Assembly: GCA_036403035.1 (NCBI GenBank)
Contig: DASWRT010000438.1
Location: forward strand, 1 to 6,468
Source: DASWRT01 sp036403035
GTDB taxonomy: Bacteria; Pseudomonadota; Alphaproteobacteria; ATCC43930; CGMCC-115725
DNA: 6,468 nt
Direction: 5' to 3'
Position numbers and translations under genes: made by a program. Within the stretch, counting starts at the first letter, position 1. Every line of letters starts with the position of its first letter. Under the pieces are notes generated by a model that was not told the origin of the DNA, made no database searches, and saw only the letters and a list, made by a program, of their open reading frames with translations. Positions 1-6,043 of the stretch are shown piece by piece.

Positions 1-855
1 GCCTGCATGGGGAGCGACACGCCGTTCGACGAGCGCATCCAGGCGGTGCGGCGGCAGCCGGGCCAGCAGGCAGTCGCCCGCGGATACCGGCGGCTGCTCG
101 CCGGGAGCGCGATCCGCGACTCGCACCGCGCCTGTCCTCGCGTACAAGACCCGTACAGCCTCCGCTGCCAGCCGCAGGTGATGGGGGCGTGTCTCGATCA
201 CCTGCGCTTCGCCGCGTCGGTGTTCGAGCGGGAGGCGAACGCGGTCTCGGACAATCCGCTGGTCTTCGTGGCGGACGGCGAGGTGCTGTCCGGCGGGAAC
301 TTCCACGCCGAGCCGGTCGCGATGGCGGCCGACGTCCTCGCCCTCGCCATCGCCGAGATCGGCGCGATCTCGGAGCGGCGGCTTGCGCTGCTGGTCGACC
401 CGAACCTGTCCGGGCTGCCGGCCTTCCTGGTCCGCGAGGGCGGCGTCAACTCGGGCTTCATGATCGCCCAGGTGACGGCGGCGGCGCTCGCCTCCGAGAA
501 CAAGAGCCTCGCGCATCCGGCGTCGGTCGACAGCCTGCCGACATCGGCCAACCAGGAGGACCACGTCTCGATGGCGACTTTCGCCGCCCGCCGCCTCTCG
601 GACATGGCGGACAACACGGCCGGCATCCTGGCGCTGGAGTGGCTGGCGGCGGCGCAGGGCATCGAGTTCCATGCCCCGCTCGCGACGTCGCCGGCGCTCG
701 CCGAAGCCGTCGCGCGTCTGCGCGCCGCGGTTCCCGCCTACGACCGGGACCGCTTCTTCGCGCCCGACCTCGCGGCGGCGAAGGCGATGCTGGCCGGCGG
801 CGGCGCGCTGGCCGCGCTGGTCGAGGAGCCGATCCTGCCGAGCCGTGCGCCGTGA
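1..855 (+). CDS. hutH: Histidine ammonia-lyase (histidase), C-terminal part, 5' end outside window
   Basis: First enzyme of histidine degradation: a cytosolic MIO-dependent lyase that removes ammonia from L-histidine to give urocanate. The reading frame is open to the left edge, so the ATG at 7 is internal and the gene begins upstream; 284 residues are visible. Counting from window codon 1, the active-site block VQDPYSLRCQPQVMG has Tyr52 and Arg55, SGGNFHAEP has Phe101, and SANQEDHVSM has Glu186. Their spacing matches Tyr280, Arg283, Phe329 and Glu414 of Pseudomonas putida histidase exactly (offset 228), so about 228 N-terminal residues are missing, including the Ala-Ser-Gly that forms the MIO cofactor. 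The C-terminus looks complete and ends in TGA at 853-855. Third codon positions are strongly G/C. The next gene starts about 81 nt downstream on the same strand, consistent with an operon. The family assignment is very secure. Confidence 0.97.
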   Translation, partial: ACMGSDTPFDERIQAVRRQPGQQAVARGYRRLLAGSAIRDSHRACPRVQDPYSLRCQPQVMGACLDHLRFAASVFEREANAVSDNPLVFVADGEVLSGGNFHAEPVAMAADVLALAIAEIGAISERRLALLVDPNLSGLPAFLVREGGVNSGFMIAQVTAAALASENKSLAHPASVDSLPTSANQEDHVSMATFAARRLSDMADNTAGILALEWLAAAQGIEFHAPLATSPALAEAVARLRAAVPAYDRDRFFAPDLAAAKAMLAGGGALAALVEEPILPSRAP

Positions 856-912
856 GAGTGATGCGACGGTTGACGGCGCTGCAAGATCGCGCCAAGCCGT
901 GCGCGGTTTTCA

Positions 913-926
913 CCCAACGACTTGGG
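913..926 (+). other. Small inverted repeat beside the aminotransferase ribosome-binding region
   Basis: CCCAA (913-917) and TTGGG (922-926) form a 5-bp stem with a 4-nt loop. The right arm shares its G residues with the only Shine-Dalgarno-like stretch (GGGA, 924-927) before the ATG at 937, so pairing could mask it. The stem is short and may be chance in such GC-rich DNA. Confidence 0.2.
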
Positions 927-936
927 ATGCGCTTGG

Positions 937-2085
937 ATGACTGCTCCCTTCGATGACGACGCGGACGGCGAGCCGCCGATCCCGGCACGCCGCGTCCGGC
1001 AGCTCGGATACCGACCGCCGCCGCAGATCCCGCCGGAGCTGCTCGGACGACGCGATCTGGTGCTGCGCCGGCTGGACCTCAACGAGGCGCCGTCGCCGCC
1101 GTCGCCGCGCGTCGTCGCCGCGATCCAGGCCGCCGCTTCCGAGCTGAACCGCTACCCGGAGCACAACCCGGACGCGCTGGCGCGCGCCTTGGCCGAGCGG
1201 GCCGGTTTGCCGGCCGACCGCGTGATCTTCGGCAACGGCAGCGACGAACTGGTCCTCGCCGCCGGGCAGGTCGCCCTCTCGGCGGGCGACGAGGCGCTGC
1301 TGCCGGTGCCGAGCTTCCCGCCCTATGGCAAGGCGGTCGCGCTTCAGGACGCGGTCGCCACCGGCGTGCCGACCCGCGCGGACGGCGTGATGGACGTCGC
1401 GGCGACGATCGCCGCCGCGACCGGCCCGCGCTGCCGGCTCGTCTTCGCTGCGACGCCGAACAACCCGACCGGCGGGATGCTGAGCGGCGAGGAGGTCGAG
1501 CGGCTGGTGCTCGGCGTGCCCGACACCGCGCTGCTGATGCTCGACGAGGCGTATTTCGAGTTCGGCCGCCATGCCGGCGGACCCGACATCCTGCCGATCA
1601 TGGCGCGCCGCCGCGGTCCGTGGATCGTCACCCGCACCCTGTCGAAGGCGTATTCGCTCGCCGGGCTGCGCGTCGGCTACGGCTACGCCGGCACGGCGTC
1701 GCTCGCCGAGGCGTTCCGCAAGGTGCGCACCGCGTTCAACCTCAACCGGCTGGCGCAGGCGGCGGCGCTCGCCGCGCTCGACGACGAGGCGTACATGCAG
1801 GCGACGCTCGACGCCAACGCCCGCGAGCGGCGGCGCCTGTCCGACGGGCTGCGTGCGCTCGGCTTCGATCCGTTTCCGAGCGCCGCCAACTTCGTCGCCG
1901 CGCGGACCTCGCCGTTTCCCGGGGGAGCGCTCGCCGAGGCGCTGCGCCGGCGCGGCATCCTGGTGCAGGCGCTCGCGTGGCCGGGCGTGCCGGACGCGCT
2001 GCGGATCACGGTCGGCACGGCCGAAGACACCGACGCCGTGCTTGAGGGGCTCCGGGACGCAGTCCGCGAAGGCCGGCAGGTGTAG
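937..2085 (+). CDS. HisC-like PLP-dependent aminotransferase (class I/II) in a hut cluster
   Basis: Fold-type I aminotransferase most like histidinol-phosphate aminotransferase; it would use PLP to move an amino group between an imidazole-type amino acid (or other amine) and a 2-oxo acid in the cytosol. Numbering from the ATG at 937 (382 residues): a substrate-entry region with LDLNEAP and LNRYPEHNP, the cofactor-phosphate region FGNGSDEL, NPTGG at about 176-180, DEAYFEF at about 203-209, the Schiff-base lysine Lys237 in TLSKAYSLAGLRVGY, and Arg356 in ALRITVGT as the likely carboxylate-binding arginine. All expected catalytic positions are present. The length is slightly above the roughly 350-370 of HisC because of a proline-rich N-terminal stretch. 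A TTG at 922 would add five residues, but the ATG at 937 has GGGA nine bases upstream and is preferred. HisC normally serves histidine biosynthesis, so its place between hutH and hutU is odd. It may instead be a histidine transaminase or a relaxed-specificity paralogue; the true substrate cannot be read from the sequence. Confidence 0.88.
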   Translation: MTAPFDDDADGEPPIPARRVRQLGYRPPPQIPPELLGRRDLVLRRLDLNEAPSPPSPRVVAAIQAAASELNRYPEHNPDALARALAERAGLPADRVIFGNGSDELVLAAGQVALSAGDEALLPVPSFPPYGKAVALQDAVATGVPTRADGVMDVAATIAAATGPRCRLVFAATPNNPTGGMLSGEEVERLVLGVPDTALLMLDEAYFEFGRHAGGPDILPIMARRRGPWIVTRTLSKAYSLAGLRVGYGYAGTASLAEAFRKVRTAFNLNRLAQAAALAALDDEAYMQATLDANARERRRLSDGLRALGFDPFPSAANFVAARTSPFPGGALAEALRRRGILVQALAWPGVPDALRITVGTAEDTDAVLEGLRDAVREGRQV

Positions 2086-2088
2086 TTC

Positions 2089-2112
2089 GCGTCTCCGCGG
2101 GGCGGGAGACGC
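2089..2112 (+). other. Hairpin just after the aminotransferase stop
   Basis: GCGTCTCC (2089-2096) and GGAGACGC (2105-2112) are perfect 8-bp inverted arms around an 8-nt loop, beginning 3 nt after the TAG stop. No T-run follows, so it is not a canonical intrinsic terminator. It may stabilise the 3' end of the upstream message or weaken read-through into the NAT gene. Confidence 0.4.
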
Positions 2113-2168
2113 TGACATGCCGGTTCAACCAATGTGACGAACCACAATGCTGGGGCGCAGGGCAGGCC

Positions 2169-2984
2169 GTGACTGACAGCATCAAGCTTGATGATTATCT
2201 GGCGCGGATCGGTTTTGCCGGGCCGGTCGGACCGGATCTCGCGACGCTCGCGGGCATTCATGCCGCCCACGTCAATGCGATCCCGTTCGAAAACTTCGAT
2301 CCGCTGCTGCGCCGCCCGGTCAGACTCGACCTTGCGTCGGTGCAGGAAAAGCTCGTCGACTCCCGACGCGGCGGATATTGCTTCGAGCATAACACGTTGC
2401 TGAAATCGGCGCTCGACGCACTCGGCTTCAAGGTCACCGGGCTCGCCGGACGCGTGCGCTGGATGTCGCCGCCCGACAGTCCGCTCGGGCCGAGGACGCA
2501 CATGACTCTCAAGGTCGATCTGCCGGGCGGGGCATACCTCGCCGATGTCGGTTTCGGTGCCTGCCTGCTCGACTCTCCGCTGCAGCTCAAGACCGGCGTC
2601 GAGCAGCGCACGGCGATGGGCACGTACCGGCTGAGCGAAGCGGACGGTCTGTTCTCACTGAGCGCGAAACAGCCGGCCGGCTGGCGGACGATGTACGTCT
2701 TCAACCTGGAGCCGCAAATTCAATCGGACTACGAGCTTGGCAACTGGTTCACCTCCACGAGCCCGCTCGTGCCCTTCCTGAGCACGCTGATCATGGAGCG
2801 CATCGGCGGCGACAGACGCTACAAGTTGACCAATCGCCGGTTCACGATCGAGGCCCGCGACGGGCAGGTCGTCGTTGAACGCCCGATCGACAGCGCCGAC
2901 GAGTTCGGTCGGCTTCTCGATGAGACTTTCGACGTACTCCCGCCCGCGCCGGCCGAGGAGGTTTTTGCTCGGATCGGAGGCTAG
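2169..2984 (+). CDS. nat: Arylamine N-acetyltransferase (NAT family)
   Basis: Cytosolic enzyme that transfers an acetyl (or other acyl) group from acyl-CoA to arylamines, arylhydrazines or related nucleophiles by a ping-pong mechanism through an active-site cysteine. The 271-residue length is normal for bacterial NATs. The catalytic triad is intact: Cys71 in RRGGYCFEHN, His111 in GPRTHMTLKV and Asp126 in YLADVGFG. The N-terminal motifs IPFENFDPLL and the block GNWFTSTSPLVPF (about 191-203) are also typical. The start is GTG at 2169, with AGGG six bases upstream; no better in-frame start precedes the conserved LDDYLARIGF. In the first 20 codons, 13 end in G or C, against 18-19 of 20 in samples of hutH, hutU and hutG, so the gene appears compositionally distinct and may be a later insertion. 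It lies 83 nt after the aminotransferase and 113 nt before hutU. Its physiological acceptor, and any link to histidine catabolism, are unknown. Confidence 0.95.
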   Translation: MTDSIKLDDYLARIGFAGPVGPDLATLAGIHAAHVNAIPFENFDPLLRRPVRLDLASVQEKLVDSRRGGYCFEHNTLLKSALDALGFKVTGLAGRVRWMSPPDSPLGPRTHMTLKVDLPGGAYLADVGFGACLLDSPLQLKTGVEQRTAMGTYRLSEADGLFSLSAKQPAGWRTMYVFNLEPQIQSDYELGNWFTSTSPLVPFLSTLIMERIGGDRRYKLTNRRFTIEARDGQVVVERPIDSADEFGRLLDETFDVLPPAPAEEVFARIGG

Positions 2985-2995
2985 CTCCTGATTAG

Positions 2996-3023
2996 TCTGC
3001 CGAGGGCAGCGCCTGTCGGCAGA
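2996..3023 (+). other. Inverted repeat between NAT and hutU
   Basis: TCTGCCGA (2996-3003) and TCGGCAGA (3016-3023) are perfect 8-bp arms with a 12-nt spacer, extendable by one G-T pair. It starts 11 nt after the NAT stop and lacks a following T-run. It could be a weak terminator for NAT, an mRNA-stabilising stem, or a protein-binding site upstream of hutU; the sequence alone does not decide. Confidence 0.4.
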
Positions 3024-3097
3024 TCCTGACGTCGGCCCCGGAGCGGCCGGCAGGGAGAACGCGCCGCCGCCGTCAAACGCAGGGAGGAACCACCGCC

Positions 3098-4777
3098 GTG
3101 TCCGACTCCGCTCGCTTCAGCAACCGTATCGTCCGGGCGCCCCGCGGACCCGAGAGGAGCTGCAAGAGCTGGCTCACCGAGGCCGCGCTGCGGATGATGA
3201 TGAACAACCTCGATCCCGACGTGGCGGAGCGGCCGGGTGAGCTGGTCGTCTATGGCGGGATCGGCCGCGCCGCGCGCAACTGGGAATGCTTCGACCGCAT
3301 CGTCGACGTGCTGCGCCGGCTGGAGGACAGCCAGACGCTGCTCGTGCAGTCGGGCAAGCCGGTCGGCGTGTTCGAGACGCATGCCGACGCGCCGCGCGTG
3401 CTGATCGCGAACTCCAATCTCGTGCCGAAATGGGCGACCTGGGAGGTGTTCGACGAGCTGGACCGCAAGGGGCTGATGATGTTCGGCCAGATGACCGCCG
3501 GCTCCTGGATCTATATCGGGTCGCAGGGGATCGTGCAGGGCACCTTCGAGACCTTCTCGGAGGCGGCGCGGCAGCATTTCGGCGGCGACCTCGCCGGCAG
3601 GTGGGTGCTCACCGCGGGGCTCGGCGGCATGGGCGGCGCGCAGCCGCTCGCCGCTTCGATGGCAGGCGCGTCGGTGCTGATCGTCGAATGCGACCAGAGC
3701 CGCATCGACATGCGCCTGCGCACCCGCTACCTCGACAAGCAGGCCGCGGACCTGGACGAGGCGCTGGCGATGGTCCGCGACGCCTGCGGCAAGCGGCAGG
3801 CGATCTCGGTCGCGGTGCGCGGCAACGCCGCCGAGATCCTGCCCGAGCTGGTCCGCCGCGGCGTGCGGCCGGACATGGTGACCGACCAGACCTCGGCGCA
3901 CGATCTCGTCAACGGCTACCTGCCGGCCGGCTGGAGCGTCGAGGAGTGGCGCGCGGCGCGGGAGGATCCGGGCCGGCATGCCGAGATCCGCGCCGCCGCG
4001 CGGCGGTCGATCGTCGCGCACGTGCAGGCGATGCTGGCGTTCCATCGCGCGGGCGTTCCGACCTTCGACTACGGCAACAACATCCGGCAGGTCGCCTTCG
4101 ACGAGGGCGTCAAGGACGCGTTCGATTTCCCCGGCTTCGTGCCGGCCTTCATCCGGCCGCTGTTCTGCGAGGGCAGGGGGCCGTTCCGCTGGGCCGCGCT
4201 CTCCGGCGACCCGGAGGACATCCGGCGCACCGACGAGAAGATCAAGGAGCTGTTCCCCCATCTGGCGCAGACGCACCGGTGGCTCGACATGGCGCGCGAG
4301 CGCATCGCCTTCCAGGGGTTGCCGTCGCGCATCTGCTGGCTCGGCCTCGGCGAGCGCCACGTCGCCGGCCTCGCCTTCAACGAGATGGTCGCGCGCGGCG
4401 AGTTGAAGGCGCCGGTCGTGATCGGGCGCGACCATCTCGACACCGGCTCGGTCGCCAGCCCGAACCGCGAGACGGAGGCGATGAAGGACGGATCGGACGC
4501 GGTGTCCGACTGGCCGCTGCTCAACGCGATGCTCAACGTCGCGGGCGGCGCCACCTGGGTCAGCCTGCACCACGGCGGCGGCGTCGGGATGGGCTATTCG
4601 CAGCATGCCGGCGTCGTGATCGTCTGCGACGGCACGCCGGAGGCGGCCCGCCGGATCGCGCGCGTCCTCTGGAACGACCCGGCGACAGGCGTCATGCGGC
4701 ACGCCGACGCCGGCTACGAGCAGGCGATCGAGAGCGCCCGCCGCGCGAAGCTCGACCTGCCGATGCTCGGCCGGTGA
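3098..4777 (+). CDS. hutU: Urocanate hydratase (urocanase), complete
   Basis: Second step of histidine degradation: cytosolic, NAD+-dependent hydration of urocanate to 4-imidazolone-5-propionate, with NAD+ acting as an electrophile. The product has 559 residues, close to the family norm of about 555. Visible signatures, in order, are VYGGIGRAARNWECFDRI (51-68), the glycine-rich NAD-binding GLGGMGGAQPLA (174-185), TDQTSAHDLVNGYLP (262-276), CEGRGPFRWAALSGDPEDI (357-375), the urocanase active-site motif FQGLPSRICW with Cys413 (equivalent to Cys410 of the P. putida enzyme), VIGRDHLDTGSVASPNRETE (441-460) and WVSLHHGGGVGMGYSQHAG (487-505). No key residue is missing. The start is GTG at 3098, with a strong AGGGAGGAA ribosome-binding site ending eight bases upstream. 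It receives the urocanate made by hutH upstream. Third positions are almost entirely G/C. HutI would normally follow in the pathway but is not in this window. Confidence 0.99.
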   Translation: MSDSARFSNRIVRAPRGPERSCKSWLTEAALRMMMNNLDPDVAERPGELVVYGGIGRAARNWECFDRIVDVLRRLEDSQTLLVQSGKPVGVFETHADAPRVLIANSNLVPKWATWEVFDELDRKGLMMFGQMTAGSWIYIGSQGIVQGTFETFSEAARQHFGGDLAGRWVLTAGLGGMGGAQPLAASMAGASVLIVECDQSRIDMRLRTRYLDKQAADLDEALAMVRDACGKRQAISVAVRGNAAEILPELVRRGVRPDMVTDQTSAHDLVNGYLPAGWSVEEWRAAREDPGRHAEIRAAARRSIVAHVQAMLAFHRAGVPTFDYGNNIRQVAFDEGVKDAFDFPGFVPAFIRPLFCEGRGPFRWAALSGDPEDIRRTDEKIKELFPHLAQTHRWLDMARERIAFQGLPSRICWLGLGERHVAGLAFNEMVARGELKAPVVIGRDHLDTGSVASPNRETEAMKDGSDAVSDWPLLNAMLNVAGGATWVSLHHGGGVGMGYSQHAGVVIVCDGTPEAARRIARVLWNDPATGVMRHADAGYEQAIESARRAKLDLPMLGR

Positions 4778-4847
4778 CGCGGACGCAAGGGCGGCAGCAC
4801 CGTGGGACAGATCAGATCGTCGATGCTGAGAGGGTGCTTGGTCGCAA

Positions 4848-4876
4848 TTGTTGATGTCTGACATAAGTGGTATATT
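4848..4876 (+). promoter_or_regulatory. Probable sigma70-type promoter of the toxin-antitoxin module
   Basis: TTGTTG (4848-4853) as -35 and TATATT (4871-4876) as -10 are separated by exactly 17 bp, the optimal distance, and lie in an AT-rich patch that stands out from the surrounding GC-rich DNA. Transcription would start near 4883, leaving a leader of under 20 nt before the ATG at 4900. The two palindromic boxes at 4855-4885 overlap it, as expected of an autorepressed promoter. Confidence 0.6.
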
Positions 4877-4885
4877 TGTCAGACA
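4855..4885. repeat. Paired TGTCnGACA palindromes, likely TA operator
   Basis: TGTCTGACA (4855-4863) and TGTCAGACA (4877-4885) are perfect reverse complements with a 13-nt spacer, and each is itself a TGTC-n-GACA palindrome. Their centres (4859 and 4881) are 22 bp apart, about two helical turns, so two dimers would sit on the same DNA face. One box lies between -35 and -10; the other covers the expected transcription start. This is the typical placement of an operator bound by an antitoxin or antitoxin-toxin complex. The regulator is inferred from position only. Confidence 0.65.
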
Positions 4886-4899
4886 GACACGGAGGTCCG

Positions 4900-5406
4900 A
4901 TGAACACGGTGAAGATAGGCGAGAATCAGCGCGACAGTATGGCCGCTGATGACGCGCTGGATGACGCCCTGGAGATTATCCAACGCGTCACCGAGGAGAT
5001 TTTGCGAGCAAGGAGACGGGCCGGCGGCGGGATGCATTCGTCTCTCGCCGGAAACCTTTCCGAGCACGCTGCCCCTGCTGACTTTGTCGGCCAGATTGCC
5101 GAAACAGTGATCCGGAAGGTCGGATCCACTCAGGAACAGCAGGTCCAATCCCGATTTGCCAGCGATGTTGCCGCTGCCGTCGAGGATTTGCGGCGGCAAG
5201 GCAAAGCGGCTGGCACACTCTCGCGGCGCATTACCGTGCGGGTCGATCCGGGAATTCTTGAGGCGGCTGCCGAGCGGTTCGGGACGACAACGCCGAGCGA
5301 TACCGTAAATGCTTCGCTCGCCGCGGCTGCGGCGCCGAACCGGTTCAAGCAGTGGCTAAGGGAGACGCAGGATACGCTGCCGGATGACTTCGAGCTTGCC
5401 ATCTGA
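4900..5406 (+). CDS. VapB-like antitoxin with long N-terminal extension
   Basis: Putative antitoxin that would neutralise the overlapping PIN-domain protein and repress its own promoter. It has 168 residues from the ATG at 4900, which has GGAGG four bases upstream. Residues 1-105 look largely helical and charged, with an Asp/Glu-rich start (about 17-33) followed by an Arg-rich patch LRARRRAGGG (36-44); I recognise no family there. Residues 109-145 resemble a ribbon-helix-helix unit: strand RRITVRVDPGILEAAAERFG, then PSDTVNASLAAAAA. A tail RFKQWLRETQDTLPDDFELA follows, like the toxin-binding tails of VapB proteins that accompany PIN toxins. Typical VapB proteins are 70-90 residues with the DNA-binding part first, so this architecture is unusual. 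A GTG at 4867 is in frame but lies inside the promoter and operator, so it was not chosen. The gene overlaps the toxin by 23 nt. More A/T-ending codons than in the hut genes suggest separate acquisition. The antitoxin role rests on context plus the RHH-like segment. Confidence 0.65.
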   Translation: MNTVKIGENQRDSMAADDALDDALEIIQRVTEEILRARRRAGGGMHSSLAGNLSEHAAPADFVGQIAETVIRKVGSTQEQQVQSRFASDVAAAVEDLRRQGKAAGTLSRRITVRVDPGILEAAAERFGTTTPSDTVNASLAAAAAPNRFKQWLRETQDTLPDDFELAI

Positions 5407-6028
5407 GACGAACATTGCGGCCGTTGTGCGTCAGCACGACGTTGCCGCGTACACAAAGCCTCTTCCCGCCCGCGACCCCGGGGATCTGCCCTTCGACCCG
5501 TCGGCTATGCCGTTGGATCTTCCGGTGATGCCGGATGCCACATTCTACATCAACCGGTTGCAGCGGAAGGTGCCGGGAGAAGTTCTCCACTTCGTGGACA
5601 GCCGTGGCTTGCTTCATAGCGGTATTGCCTGCGGCGAGATGTCGATCACCGTCGGCGCCCTCGACCCGAATCATCCGAAAACGAAGGAGAGCAGTGCGCC
5701 GATAATGCGGCTGCTTGAGACGATAGAGGTCGCTCAATCCGTGTCGCCCAGCAGCACCGCCTGGGCAGAGGCCGGCATGATCGCCGGCATGCTTGCCCGC
5801 ACGCAGCTTCTGGGCCGTTCGAAAAAGGAAATGCCGCCGGTCGAGTATTGCTGCGAGCGAGGACGGCGCCGCGAGTTATTGCACGATGTGCTGCTCTATC
5901 TCACCGCGCTTGAGAACGATGCCATTCTCGTCACGGCCAACGCCAAGGACATTGACCTCGTACGCCGTATCAAGCCGGGTGCGCACGTTCTGTTCTATCG
6001 GCCGCTGGAGAAAGCTGCCGCCGTCTGA
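5384..6028 (+). CDS. PIN-domain protein, VapC-like toxin (putative RNase)
   Basis: Likely Mg2+-dependent endoribonuclease of the PIN fold, the toxic half of a type II toxin-antitoxin pair; VapC relatives cleave tRNA or rRNA. Acidic residues occur in PIN order: Asp51 in VMPDATFYINRL, Glu85 in ACGEMSITVG, Asp168 in LLHDVLLYLTALEND, and Asp189 (or Asp191) in ILVTANAKDIDLV, followed by the closing strand HVLFYRP. STAWAEAGMIAGMLART (124-140) is a helix often seen in such toxins. At 214 residues it exceeds the usual 130-150: about 48 residues precede the first catalytic Asp, and a charged segment around 141-163 lies before Asp168. The ATG at 5384 sits inside the end of the antitoxin gene, whose stop is at 5404-5406, with only a weak AGG (5369-5371) 12 bases upstream, so translation is probably coupled. 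GTG at 5426 is an alternative start. Of the first 20 codons, 13 end in G/C, lower than in the hut genes. The PIN assignment is fairly secure; the RNA target is unknown. Confidence 0.72.
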   Translation: MTSSLPSETNIAAVVRQHDVAAYTKPLPARDPGDLPFDPSAMPLDLPVMPDATFYINRLQRKVPGEVLHFVDSRGLLHSGIACGEMSITVGALDPNHPKTKESSAPIMRLLETIEVAQSVSPSSTAWAEAGMIAGMLARTQLLGRSKKEMPPVEYCCERGRRRELLHDVLLYLTALENDAILVTANAKDIDLVRRIKPGAHVLFYRPLEKAAAV

Positions 6029-6029
6029 T

Positions 6030-6043
6030 GGGGTGAGGCATTG
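6030..6043 (+). promoter_or_regulatory. Ribosome-binding site deciding the TTG start of hutG
   Basis: GGGGTGA (6030-6036) matches the 16S-complementary GAGGTGA with one mismatch, and its GGGG core ends seven bases before TTG at 6041-6043. In this frame TGA at 6026-6028, the toxin stop, closes the ORF upstream, and no ATG or GTG lies between it and the conserved protein. The first ATG (6092) falls inside the conserved SMPHVG motif, so TTG is the only reasonable start. Confidence 0.7.

Noticed and set aside
7..9. ATG at 7 as the hutH start
   Set aside because: The frame is open to the window edge and the family alignment requires about 228 residues before window codon 1.
892..936. CCAAGC / GCTTGG inverted repeat before the aminotransferase
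   Set aside because: Six-bp arms separated by 33 nt, with no symmetry between them; too weak to call an operator.
910..2118. 402-codon minus-strand frame opposite the aminotransferase
   Set aside because: Arg/Gly/Ala-rich shadow of a GC-rich gene that carries all catalytic motifs on the other strand.
4796..4838. AGCACC / GGTGCT arms after hutU as a terminator
   Set aside because: Only 6 bp with a 31-nt loop and no T-run; such pairs are expected by chance.
2981..4864. 627-codon open frame on the minus strand opposite hutU
   Set aside because: Its length follows from the G/C third positions of hutU; the protein is Arg/Ala/His-rich low-complexity with no recognisable motif, while hutU is unmistakable on the + strand.
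4865..4880. GTATAT-containing stretch as a HutC operator
   Set aside because: Known HutC sites are symmetric around TGTATATACA-like cores; here GTATAT is not in a palindrome and is better explained as the -10 element.
4867..4899. GTG at 4867 as antitoxin start
   Set aside because: It lies within the promoter and palindromic boxes, upstream of the predicted transcription start, and has no ribosome-binding site; ATG at 4900 has GGAGG.
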